DNA of 64,000 nucleotides, from IMG/VR virus record IMGVR_UViG_3300049855_000609, positions 1-64,000 of that record, one strand, 5' to 3'. Under the pieces are notes generated by a model. That model worked only from the letters and a program-made list of their open reading frames with translations. It made no database searches and was not told the origin of the DNA. The stretch comes from a virus. Shown here piece after piece: positions 46,401 to 54,875 of this stretch; the stretch's first letter is position 1, and each line of letters begins with the position of its first letter. The translations under genes and the position numbers were made by a program.

Positions 46401-49400
46401 AAAGTGGAAAGGCACTGATAGACAGTAAACTGGAGCAGGTATTTGATGGAAAATCCATGATCCTGAAGCTGATGAAGGAGTCTCCGGAATTTGCTAAAAG
46501 CTTCCAGATAAGCCACATCAGCCTGGAGGCCCTGAAAGAAGAAAGACGGGATTCTCCTTTTAACATGGAAGTCACCCGGTTATCAGATGCAGATAAGCAC
46601 ATGATGACTATGGGCTTCATGCAAAGCACTACCCAGGGTTCTATTATGGTCTCCGATGAGATGAAGAAGATCTTCATGGGTATCCCTGTAAGAATGGCCA
46701 GGATGCTTCTTCCTACTATGTCAGACAAAGAACTGATGCTGGAGGTGCTTACTGCTATTTTAGCTCCTAATTCCAATAATTTCCGGGATTTAGAAGGAAA
46801 TACAGGACTCAGTGATAACCTTCTTCGGCTAATGTACTCCCAAATGGTAGAGCCGGAGCTGGATAGGATCATAGACTATCATATCCGCAAGGCCAGGGGA
46901 GAACAGTTCAATCAAAAAGACTACGATAAAGCTGCCCAGATATTTCATTTTATCCCGGAAATGAATAATGTTACCCGGATGGTACATGGGCAAGAGGTCA
47001 GGGTGATAGAATATTTGCAGGCCAATGCACACAATATGACTGCAGAGGAGATAGCAAGGGAAAAACAGAGATTGCAAATAGCCTCTTACAGGAAGATGGA
47101 AGATGTAGTTACTGATGAGGTGACCAATGTAGTGCACAACTGGTTCAAATGGGGCTTTGCCGTACAGGAGAAAAATGGATCTGTTTCTTTCCCTTATATG
47201 GACAAGAACTATGTGAATGATGCCGGGTGGAAAGGTACCTCAGAGGAGAAGCTGATGCACTTTGCCTATGACTATGTGGTAAATAACATGCTGACCAATG
47301 CCAACCACTTCATGATGTTTGCCGGTGATGTAGCCAATTTTGGAAAGGCAAATGCCTTTAGCACCAAAGATTTCGAAGACGGGAATCCCACCAGGCCCTT
47401 AGGTGATGGCTCTGTTTACAGGATGAACAGTGAGAATATTATTGGCAGAAACGTAGGAAAAAGGTTGGCCATGCTGATTGCCCCCGGGGATCCCCTGTTC
47501 AACAGTGAAAATGACAATTACATACAACTGTTCCTGGAGGATGCTAAAGTAGTGGCCCCTAATGCAGAGTACATGATCGATCTGCACTATGAAGGTAAAA
47601 GGACAGATAAAGTAAACGAGCTTTTATACCAGGCCAGAAATGAAGATGACAAGAAAAAAAGTGCCGTGGAAACCTTGTCAAAAATGTTTCCGGACATAGC
47701 CAGTTTTTTCAGCATAGAAAATACAGACAGCCAGGAAATGATGACTGCCGGAGAAGCTTTGAATGTGGCTTACCGGAGAGGCAATCTTTCAGAAGAAAAA
47801 TATAAAGAGCTGAAAGGAAAGATAAGAAGACAAAGAGCTGCAGAAAAGGAAGGAAAACCTATAGCAAAAGCTGATTTCATTTCCCATGAGGATATCAACC
47901 TGGTATTCCAGCCACAGAAGCCGGTTTATACAGGATATAAAATGGAAAATGGCAGGACCCGGATGGTATACATCAAAACCTCTGCTATCTCTTTACTTCC
48001 CCAGTTGACCGGCGCTGATACCCAGCTGTATGGTCTCCGTAGAAAAATGGAGGAAATAGAGGACAGTTCAGGGAGAAATGTAAGGGCTGTTTATGTTTCC
48101 GGGGCCAAGATAGGTTCTCCACAGAAAGCCTTCTCTGTCTGGAAAGCAAATGGGGATTTTAAAGAAGATGCCATCAATGTGCAAAGTGTGGTAGACAACC
48201 TCAATAGTGGAAATCCGGACTCCGCACTTATTTTACCAAGAAAGTTTTTCCGCATACAACAAGATATACCATTTAAATCCCACTATAAAGAAGAAGACCT
48301 GACCAAGCTGGGTACACAGATGATGAAGACCATCTTCGGTAACGGAGTTTCAAAAATAAAAGAAAAAGTCTTCAGCTATAAAGGTGAGATGCTTTCAGGA
48401 GAAGAACTCTACAAGGAGTATAATAGCCTGATCGATACCTGGATAAAAACAGAAAAGACAAAACTTTACCGGGAACTGGGGGTAGATGAACTTACCGGAA
48501 AGCCAAAGAACATGAGAAAATTCTCTGAGAAGCTTCATTCTATGTTGTTGAAAGAGGCCCGGAAAAGAGATTATCCTTTACAGGATCAGCAGGCCCTGGG
48601 ACTGGATATAAAAAGAGATGACCTTACCGGAGAAGTTTTAGATGTCCGGTTTACCATTCCTTTGTGGCTGACACCTAACTCCAACAGATATGAGTCCCTG
48701 CTAAACTCTATTGTAGGCAACAGGATGCTGAACCTGGAACTCCCCGGGGTTGGTTTGGTTACAGCTTCCAGTCAGGGGTTTAAGTGGAAAGCTACTGATG
48801 ATCTTACAGATGTTCAGAATTTCTCCGACATCATCTGGAGGAAAACCCGGTTCAATGGAGAATTGAGGGCCTTTGATACTGATGCCGGCACTAAGGCACA
48901 GATACTGGTACCTTCTAAATTTCGTGGCAGAGATGGTAAGCTGATAGATCTTCTGGATCCAAAAAACGGATACTTTTATGAGGAAGGAGGAAGGAAATTT
49001 CTAAATGAAGACCGGATAAAGGCAGAGCTGCTGGAGTCTACCTCTTTCCGTATCCCTACTTCAGGACATGTGTCTATTGCTTCTGTAGAGATAGTCGGAT
49101 TTCTGCCTCCACAGAATGGGGATATTATGGTGGTGCCTCCTAACTTTCTTCCTCAAAAGGGACTTGACTTTGACGTAGATAAGGAATACCTGTACAACTT
49201 ATGGCATGCCCTGGATGAAGAGGACAATATTGTTTCCCTGGAAGACGGTATAAAGATGACCTACCAGGAAATAGAAATGCTGGAAAAGAACATCAATGAT
49301 CAGATAGAATCCATGCGGGACTATTACAAGGACAACCAGGAAATGCTCAATGAGATAGATGAATTGAAAACAGATCTGGAAGTCAGGAAGACCCTAAGCT

Positions 49401-52400
49401 TTGATGGAAAAGAGTCCAAGAAAGCTGTCCGGGAAATACACACCAAGATAAAAGAGCTGAAAGAAGAATTGCTTGTATTTGGCAATGAGGTATTGGATGA
49501 AAAAGTAGGTGGAAAATACTGGGAAGTAAATGATAACCTGAAAAAAGAGATCAAGAAAGCTTTGACCAAGCTGGCAGAAATGGAAGATTATAAAACCCAA
49601 TTTCTGCAAAATGACCTGGTTAGAGTATACAGCTCTGTTATGTCTACAAAGGACAAAAGAGTTCAAAGAAAGATAAACAAGGTGCTGTCTATGGATTTTG
49701 TCCGTGACCAGGCTTCTTATATTGAGCAGACAGCTACCGGGAAAAAGACCCAGTTCTCTATGCTGACTCCCGGATTTCAAACAGAAAAAATGAAACAGGG
49801 AGCTGCAGGAAACGGAACCATAGGTGTGTACTCCAACTTCCTGGTAGTACACGGCCTGTCTCAGCAGACAGAAGCTCCTTTGAGGCTGATGACCAAGATA
49901 TGGAATGAGGAAAAAGAGAAAATGGAAACGGTCCCTTACAGTCTTGTTATAGGAAAGTTCAAATCTGATGGTTACCTGGGCAGAGGTCTTACCCTGGATG
50001 GTGCAAGAGATGTCTCTTCTGTTTATGAAGAAAGACAACAGACCTCATTGGATAATGAGAATGAAGGTATTCTGGGCCGGGTAGGGGTAAGTATGAGTAC
50101 GATCAATGTAGACTGCATCCTGGTAGGACAAGGATATGACAGGGATACTTTTGAAATAGGGGACCTGACAGATGTGAATGTTCAGAAAGAGATCCAGAGT
50201 AATCCTTTTGGGGTAATTGAGAAAAATGGAAAAGCTTACAGAGAGGTCAGTATTCCTTACTTGCTTTTATCTCAGCCACTGGTTAAAAAATATATTCAGG
50301 AGGTACAGGATTCAAACTCCATTACCCGGGGATATGAAAAAAATAAAAAGAGAAAGATACTGGAAAAGCTGATAGAAGAGTATGGTGGACTGGAAAACTT
50401 CGAGCTGGCAAAAGAGGATCATATCCGGAGAATGCTTACCGGTGAGAACCTGGCCAGGAACCTGGAAGGGCTTACAGATAATATGGTACAGCTTTCCGCG
50501 CTGGGGATAGTGGAGGAAATAGAAAGACTGTTCTCCAGTTCTATGACCTCTTTACAGCAAAGATTGAATATACAGGGGAATGAGCTGGGTATTTCTAATC
50601 TGGAAGCCAGGCAGAAATACAAGAATCTCTTCAAGTTCAACAGCAACTTTCCTATCCAAAATGCTTCTAAGCTGGTAGGAGATTATCTGTCTAAAAAGAA
50701 AGCTGCCCAGTTACTTTCTACTGAAGCGGGTAAAGAGCTGATAAGAAAAAATGGATTTATCATCCTGGAGTCTCCTGTTCCTGGAGAAAGAGAGGTGGTA
50801 ATGAGGCCAACTTCATTCTCCGGTTCCCTGATGGTATATGCACCAATAGCCAACAAAGAGCTTTGGGATAATTTCTTTCCTTATAAGAGTGCTGTAGTGG
50901 AGGAGTCTGTTACTGCCCTGCTGAATATTTTCGGTGGTGTGAAAAAAGGATCAGACATCAGTGATAAATCCATACTGGATACCACTTACCTCATCATGGA
51001 AGAGATGAAAAAATACCTCAACTCCAGTGAGGATCTGGGTACTTTCTCCGGAGATCCACAAATGCAAAGGGCCAGGCTTACCATATCGGATGAGAATAAT
51101 GTCTCTTTACCTAAATACATGCGGGAATTATTCAGCATGAACAAAGAGGGCCTCTCCGTAGAAGAATCCAAGGGCCTTGACATGGTAAAAAACAATAAGG
51201 TCACCTCCCGGCTATTCTACAATTTTGATAAGGGAGCTCCTTCTACCCTGAAATTTGATAATAACCGCGGGGAAGACTCCAATGAGTCTTATAAATACCA
51301 GGCTATAGTGGAATTGCTGGAGAAGAATTTACCACTGCCGGCTTGGAATAAACAGCCTTATACTACCCGGCAGCTGGGCATAGACCTGATCAGCTATGCT
51401 TACCTGGAAGGAGGAGTGCAGAAAGCTATCCAGTACATCAAATACATTTCTATACCTGTTCTGGAAGAGATCGGGTATGCTACCACTTCCCGGAAATGGC
51501 AGGAAGCCATAGTCTATGGAGATGAGCATGTCATAGAAGGTCTTTTTGGTGGCCAGGGATATTACTCCAATCTGGCAAAGCAGGTGGTACAGCATAACCC
51601 CGGAAAGGTAAAATACCAGCTGACCAAAGAACAGATCACAAATACAAAGGATGTGGAAGGTAAACCTTCTGTGATCCTTGGAAATACAAACAGTTTTGTT
51701 CCGGAAGAGTTTTCCTTCATTGAAGATGATATGGTAGAACCTTATGCTACCATATACAATGAGCTGGGTACTGGCCGGGATAAGCTGATGCTCTTTCAAT
51801 GGGATATGGAAAACAGCCGGTATACCAGGATCCCTACTTTCAACTACTTTGGGATGAGCCAGTATTCCATGAAGACAAACCATGTGACTCCACTGACTGA
51901 AGTCAGATGGACACCGGTGAAGCCTTCTTCAGGACAGGTGCTGCCTACAGAAGATAATACAGATCGGTCTTCTTTATTTGAACTGGGTACCGGGGATGCT
52001 ATTAAGATCCTGGATGCCATTGCTAAAGCTGATTTTGGGACCACCTCTTTTCTGGCTTCTTATACGGCAGGTTTTGTAGACAAGACCCTCAAAATAGATA
52101 TAGTAGATGAGACTAAAGAGGGAGATACTCCTTTCAGAGCTGTCTACAATCCAAGCAGTAACACCCTCAGGATAAGCCGTAAATTCCTCAATAACCATAA
52201 ATATTCCCCGGAGGAAATAGCTTACACGATAATGGAGGAGATGCTCCACTCTGTTATGAGCAGGGAGTTGATCAAGTACTTTGATGCAAAAGGAAAACTC
52301 CTGGTCCCGGAACAGTATCTTCCTCCACATATACTCCGGTTACACCGGCTTTTACTGGAAACACAATCTTTCTTTGAAAAGATGCCACAGGAGCAAAGAG

Positions 52401-54859
52401 ATGCCCTTTTTGGAGATGATATTTCGAAGGAAACCCGGGATATGCATGAAAGAGAGCTGTTTGTTTACACGCTGGGTAACATACATGAGTTTGTAGCCAA
52501 GATCCTGGCTAAGCCTCATATTCGGGAAGCCATGTCAAAAGTGCCCTATAAGAAGACAAATATGAGCCTTTTGGAGAGGTTCTACCAGATCTTCCAGGAG
52601 TTCTTAGAGAAAGCCGGCATGAAGTTCGACAAGGATACAGTGGCTTTCCATGCTGTAGCAGAGATATTTTCCTGGCTGGAGCAGAACAATGGAGATACTG
52701 TACAAAGTAATTCTATACAGGAACAGGTAAAAACTGCTCTCAGTAACAGCATCCTGACAGTAGAACAGGAGCTGGAAAACCGGAGATTAGAAGCAGAAGA
52801 GTTCCGCAAGAGCCTGAAAGGGGCACAGCCTACAGTAAGACAGAAAAAGGAATTCATCGTTTCCAAGCTGGAAAATGGAGAGGAGATCTTAGGGACTATT
52901 CAGCAGGGGTTCAATGGAGGATATGATTTCGTGGACAAGAAAGGCTCCCGGGTAAGGTTCTATAATCACTCCGGGAATATTACCCAGGAAGATTACAATA
53001 AGACTGTGAGATTGGTACTGGCCCCTGAAGTGAAAGCTGAAGACGGGAAAGTTTTCCGTGATGTGATACAAGTATGGGCAGGGGATAAATTCTTTGGCAA
53101 TGTACAGGAAACAGACTGGAAAGAAACTCCTGCTGTTGATCTGCTTAAAAAAATAGATCTGATTGAAACCCGCATAGCTAATGGAACAGCTGATCCCCAG
53201 GAGTATAAGGATCTGGATGAATACCGGAAACAATTGGGTATGGCTCCCAGATATGGGATAACAGGAGCTAATTTTGAAACTCAAAGAGAGCAATTACCAA
53301 AAGATCCTACCGACAAACTAATCTATGTATTTGAAAAGCTGGGGAAGAAAAATGTAGATAAGATTCTGGAAGGCAGAGATGAAGATGGAAATGCTGATTA
53401 TTTGGTAGCTTATATTCCGGATAACATGACCAAAGAAGAATTTGAAAATACGGATCTTGATGAGTTTGAATTTGAAGATGCTACTTATGATACAATTATG
53501 CGTCTTTTAAAAGGAGTAAAAAAGTTTAACGGAACTGCAAGCTTTTATATAGAAGAGGCTATTTCTGACCCTGATAATTATAGGTCTATTGCTGCAGAAA
53601 ATTTTCTTTTACAGATAGCAGATAAAATAAATGAGATCAACCCAACCATACTAAACCCTGATCAAGGGAGTTTATTTGACCGGGCTTTACCTGAAAAAAG
53701 GGATGATTTCCTTTTTGATGTGGATATGCCTGAAATGGGGGCTGCCTTGGAGATCGTTTATGGTCAGTGGCCTGGATTGGAACAAGAACTCCCTAAAGAA
53801 AAGTATATGGAATGGGTTAACACTATCTGGCCGGACTCCTATGTGAAAAGGGTGGTCTATCATGGAACAGGTTCAGATATAGAAAAACTGGAACCTTCTC
53901 CTAATTCCGGGCTTATCTTCTTCGCGGCTAATCATGAATACAGTGCTGTTTACGCTGAGTGGAGAAAACAGAATTTGGAGCATGAAAAGTCTTGGAGGAA
54001 AGAAACTGCTAAAGTATATGACTTTTGGAATAAAGCTTTATTCCGGACAGATGTAGATGCTATTCCTGCACAAATGCTGGTGGATGAGACTATTGATGTT
54101 TTACTGAAATACAAGAAAGAAACTCCTGAACGGATATTCAAGGGCCTTTTTGGTGATCTTCCTTCTAATTTAGTTGAGTTACAAAAAGAGATCATAGAGA
54201 ACTACAATGAAAAGCAATTTATATGGGATAACGGGGATGAAGATGTTGCAGACTATGAGGACTATGTAGAGATGCAGGAAAGACAAAACTGGACAGAAGA
54301 ACAGTGGCAGGCTTCTTATATAGCAGAACAAAAAGAACTGGAAAAAGAGGCTTTTGTTTATCAAAGGGATAAGGAAGAAGTATACAGACTGATGAGAAAG
54401 AATTTCTATAAATTAGAAAATCAGATCAATGGCCCGGCATACAAGAAGGTAAAAAAATATTTTGAGGTTCCGGCAAAAGCTAAGGTGCTTCCTGTACTTT
54501 TAAATGTAAAAAACCCACAAATAATTGATGAAGAGATCACCACTTACAACATAACAAGTGGTATTATCCCTATAGATCCTGCAGCAGATGCCATAATAGG
54601 AAAGGATGCTCCTTTATATGCAGACTCTTTTACCGGCAAGGATTGGAAAGAAGAAGAGGTTTTTGTGATCAAGAACCCGGATCAGATATATTACTTAGGA
54701 TCCCCGGAGGATATAGCCATGGCCAAGCAGTTTGCTAATGGCAATAAATACATCTCCGTAAATGACCCTACTCTGTTCTCTGATAATGTGGAAGATGTGG
54801 CTGAAGAGGAAAAATTAAGCTGGAAAGACCGGGAAAATAAAACAGATTGTCCGTTTTAA
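40406..54859 (+). CDS. Giant virion RNA polymerase polyprotein with C-terminal ART domain
   Basis: 4817 residues in one frame. Residues 1-450 resemble an ejected internal protein with hydrophobic runs (AATLGAGALTGPTGYLAGIG near 215-240); 753-820 is a Pro/Thr linker. The RNA polymerase core centres on RIPTSGHVSIASVEIVGF (about 2882) and KGLDFDVDKEYLY, where D2921, D2923 and D2925 match the Mg-binding DxDxD of two-barrel polymerases. MKQGAAGNGTIGVYSNF (about 3130), YEERQQTSLDNENEG (about 3207) and LSQPLVKKY (about 3288) follow, as in crAss polymerases. Around 3944-3948 is a zincin-like helix, EEMLH. Residues about 4470-4790 are ADP-ribosyltransferase-like (VYHGT with H4486; LLNVKNPQIID; VFVIKNPDQI). 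Virion-carried polymerase for early transcription is the family role. Confidence 0.88.
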   Translation: MAGTKSEVVTEKGQKTAVEVMNDLMKGTADTPKPVVKTTEPPVLSAVDVMNKLMRGESVEVKSPATSGFLSADAPVSTSSTGHTPDLQKKLEEGMDISNDIDNYYINKAHDQSFVEQSLLTTGRMVSNFLYGAVSAAGSTLDMIDTPMMLTGVIKEYGNILGDAAKSAQEWEEEKYPIYKKDPNTTILSGGLLDPGWWGNIMVGVSHSAGIWGESVAATLGAGALTGPTGYLAGIGAGIKAMKSAKGLSNILKVAKNSDQIRRSIMLSTALRGMNELQMEGVDSYHQVYKGMIDKGMSHEEAVKYASVAAANTARLNLPKVALDLLQAKLLLVNPMSGSTEGLLESFLGKLPTKIGTPTKWIANMGGESFEEYYQAIAQNESVYKAEMMAGLTPKTTLGERLKKYNRDGNTWDAAFSGAVGGLVLGKLQQSFQKWGEGKGIKDLRSEQEKFVQNMSAGMTLEMVEKISQAVQEGKPEKAKALLRDLSEHKAITATHLDALTDRDTAFNSYMTYLDKTIEAAEKGDMDALEGLIVPGMDLQDVKERFKVYREDALAIKELYDNNTEKHSREAVVPITRLEYDIKRLGEEQKTFPARLAAEKANIADYDSLSTIGKQLYDLHAERAAKSVKGLPVEDLTQAINTLTQTLTPEQKAQDQKILNSISWNNGYTRTVDAQIANQKALDNKRENLILWKDSKYQEMSVEQKDEKLIRDAKSLKELDAIRIALATQKRLTQNKRNMIGEKRKNLLLEEKDKPASLTASPTVPAFVANPATITPLAPDAFDTANTTNSIPSVEDTTTTATAIPSPSPANTSMTQPTVEELSAILNQAIEQGVQEEDEDSDDIFDTDAIPEKEFRDKMKTLVKKRVEELTAELGHRPSFTEFFQDFVDKTSEQKGDQHFEALKTAWLDNGYPKVNFDAIRNAISRSKVTFSELLGTLDQQSGEVVQQPASQEAAGVESVLYDTKLYPLPEGHKNRYKIDDFTKYKPGTKLSMEMMEDPGETITIWDQEQPREVSLAKWVAESGGSTQDYVDDVPILVKDESGEPVATIPQVSFFKRESWGRDLPESIREAKRQDAINNVRKLRTELYGAPYKKVSIEITERNYGTMLTFPGKEKRQVSKADPTAPIGVKNSGPSFTTTEGIISTDQIYNPGNTLKISDGHKYEFRKMGEKNGKPFYWAQRVHYGNISQQEAQSVYYACASYIFQDISAEQNPKAKELSHKIKDKVKAAGGDAGMNIHWVSNLETYISQFVDLSNLSIADDEALLIALHSTADPSLFKTEEEKEQAKARIGKPYIITQHGTILFGRLGQQIQVEQYDSNGVKKWVTLSYLENNMKLFKVRSQDTAIQVKNKGLLLEALQRLLNDTTENGFKQGMTKKENHLKSKIPVSLISRSANNVVDVTTYTGTDGKSDYASYLKDTMYTVLDAVNVGTKEEPRFVSMVNNEIKFKAFVPEEARLKAVQKTEQVIAEEVKTPEGVADMFTEQYMRDHGYSEEAIRKFLSGDNLYDVDLENYKRVTDEMMQRVKKRMTSISDLDSSDRQELINYISRQIEQRLDGKNKEVISREDTIGEVTHSFENIIQPKMDFWRSEVKKLKEILAANPASTRLQYLIDDMELNIHNVMMVRKHWKSLMEDVELELERNINLKIKDFSEESYSKTAMERDPKSSVRLMVKRFLSRIPRYENGYRKIGFLGVESYPGFDYYFDLLGEVLSPQAAEQEGKATNISVRAEWDDIIARLKQNQERYPWIKYLLEQLETAPQQLKIQFTVGLAGKHNIHPEFVMISKHGTGVYLRSWETNYSDKVKVIRRQWESNSKDIDLFTYSDGEYRINIDHAKYLLGQYQMFLKRGLHKLKEAQEWLSEFGINLSMDAMEFLKTDGYTLFDGSTRMRIKDLFPQAETEKNKTAFSETNNIFKKLASVLTLAIAANEANPTRALSIRERKDLDPFAAAHGLIGRLASVEARFSLVVSPNAYRDSGKNIYAITQNKLACQQVEDLIRNDESGKALIDSKLEQVFDGKSMILKLMKESPEFAKSFQISHISLEALKEERRDSPFNMEVTRLSDADKHMMTMGFMQSTTQGSIMVSDEMKKIFMGIPVRMARMLLPTMSDKELMLEVLTAILAPNSNNFRDLEGNTGLSDNLLRLMYSQMVEPELDRIIDYHIRKARGEQFNQKDYDKAAQIFHFIPEMNNVTRMVHGQEVRVIEYLQANAHNMTAEEIAREKQRLQIASYRKMEDVVTDEVTNVVHNWFKWGFAVQEKNGSVSFPYMDKNYVNDAGWKGTSEEKLMHFAYDYVVNNMLTNANHFMMFAGDVANFGKANAFSTKDFEDGNPTRPLGDGSVYRMNSENIIGRNVGKRLAMLIAPGDPLFNSENDNYIQLFLEDAKVVAPNAEYMIDLHYEGKRTDKVNELLYQARNEDDKKKSAVETLSKMFPDIASFFSIENTDSQEMMTAGEALNVAYRRGNLSEEKYKELKGKIRRQRAAEKEGKPIAKADFISHEDINLVFQPQKPVYTGYKMENGRTRMVYIKTSAISLLPQLTGADTQLYGLRRKMEEIEDSSGRNVRAVYVSGAKIGSPQKAFSVWKANGDFKEDAINVQSVVDNLNSGNPDSALILPRKFFRIQQDIPFKSHYKEEDLTKLGTQMMKTIFGNGVSKIKEKVFSYKGEMLSGEELYKEYNSLIDTWIKTEKTKLYRELGVDELTGKPKNMRKFSEKLHSMLLKEARKRDYPLQDQQALGLDIKRDDLTGEVLDVRFTIPLWLTPNSNRYESLLNSIVGNRMLNLELPGVGLVTASSQGFKWKATDDLTDVQNFSDIIWRKTRFNGELRAFDTDAGTKAQILVPSKFRGRDGKLIDLLDPKNGYFYEEGGRKFLNEDRIKAELLESTSFRIPTSGHVSIASVEIVGFLPPQNGDIMVVPPNFLPQKGLDFDVDKEYLYNLWHALDEEDNIVSLEDGIKMTYQEIEMLEKNINDQIESMRDYYKDNQEMLNEIDELKTDLEVRKTLSFDGKESKKAVREIHTKIKELKEELLVFGNEVLDEKVGGKYWEVNDNLKKEIKKALTKLAEMEDYKTQFLQNDLVRVYSSVMSTKDKRVQRKINKVLSMDFVRDQASYIEQTATGKKTQFSMLTPGFQTEKMKQGAAGNGTIGVYSNFLVVHGLSQQTEAPLRLMTKIWNEEKEKMETVPYSLVIGKFKSDGYLGRGLTLDGARDVSSVYEERQQTSLDNENEGILGRVGVSMSTINVDCILVGQGYDRDTFEIGDLTDVNVQKEIQSNPFGVIEKNGKAYREVSIPYLLLSQPLVKKYIQEVQDSNSITRGYEKNKKRKILEKLIEEYGGLENFELAKEDHIRRMLTGENLARNLEGLTDNMVQLSALGIVEEIERLFSSSMTSLQQRLNIQGNELGISNLEARQKYKNLFKFNSNFPIQNASKLVGDYLSKKKAAQLLSTEAGKELIRKNGFIILESPVPGEREVVMRPTSFSGSLMVYAPIANKELWDNFFPYKSAVVEESVTALLNIFGGVKKGSDISDKSILDTTYLIMEEMKKYLNSSEDLGTFSGDPQMQRARLTISDENNVSLPKYMRELFSMNKEGLSVEESKGLDMVKNNKVTSRLFYNFDKGAPSTLKFDNNRGEDSNESYKYQAIVELLEKNLPLPAWNKQPYTTRQLGIDLISYAYLEGGVQKAIQYIKYISIPVLEEIGYATTSRKWQEAIVYGDEHVIEGLFGGQGYYSNLAKQVVQHNPGKVKYQLTKEQITNTKDVEGKPSVILGNTNSFVPEEFSFIEDDMVEPYATIYNELGTGRDKLMLFQWDMENSRYTRIPTFNYFGMSQYSMKTNHVTPLTEVRWTPVKPSSGQVLPTEDNTDRSSLFELGTGDAIKILDAIAKADFGTTSFLASYTAGFVDKTLKIDIVDETKEGDTPFRAVYNPSSNTLRISRKFLNNHKYSPEEIAYTIMEEMLHSVMSRELIKYFDAKGKLLVPEQYLPPHILRLHRLLLETQSFFEKMPQEQRDALFGDDISKETRDMHERELFVYTLGNIHEFVAKILAKPHIREAMSKVPYKKTNMSLLERFYQIFQEFLEKAGMKFDKDTVAFHAVAEIFSWLEQNNGDTVQSNSIQEQVKTALSNSILTVEQELENRRLEAEEFRKSLKGAQPTVRQKKEFIVSKLENGEEILGTIQQGFNGGYDFVDKKGSRVRFYNHSGNITQEDYNKTVRLVLAPEVKAEDGKVFRDVIQVWAGDKFFGNVQETDWKETPAVDLLKKIDLIETRIANGTADPQEYKDLDEYRKQLGMAPRYGITGANFETQREQLPKDPTDKLIYVFEKLGKKNVDKILEGRDEDGNADYLVAYIPDNMTKEEFENTDLDEFEFEDATYDTIMRLLKGVKKFNGTASFYIEEAISDPDNYRSIAAENFLLQIADKINEINPTILNPDQGSLFDRALPEKRDDFLFDVDMPEMGAALEIVYGQWPGLEQELPKEKYMEWVNTIWPDSYVKRVVYHGTGSDIEKLEPSPNSGLIFFAANHEYSAVYAEWRKQNLEHEKSWRKETAKVYDFWNKALFRTDVDAIPAQMLVDETIDVLLKYKKETPERIFKGLFGDLPSNLVELQKEIIENYNEKQFIWDNGDEDVADYEDYVEMQERQNWTEEQWQASYIAEQKELEKEAFVYQRDKEEVYRLMRKNFYKLENQINGPAYKKVKKYFEVPAKAKVLPVLLNVKNPQIIDEEITTYNITSGIIPIDPAADAIIGKDAPLYADSFTGKDWKEEEVFVIKNPDQIYYLGSPEDIAMAKQFANGNKYISVNDPTLFSDNVEDVAEEEKLSWKDRENKTDCPF

Positions 54860-54875
54860 CCATTAAATTTGAACC

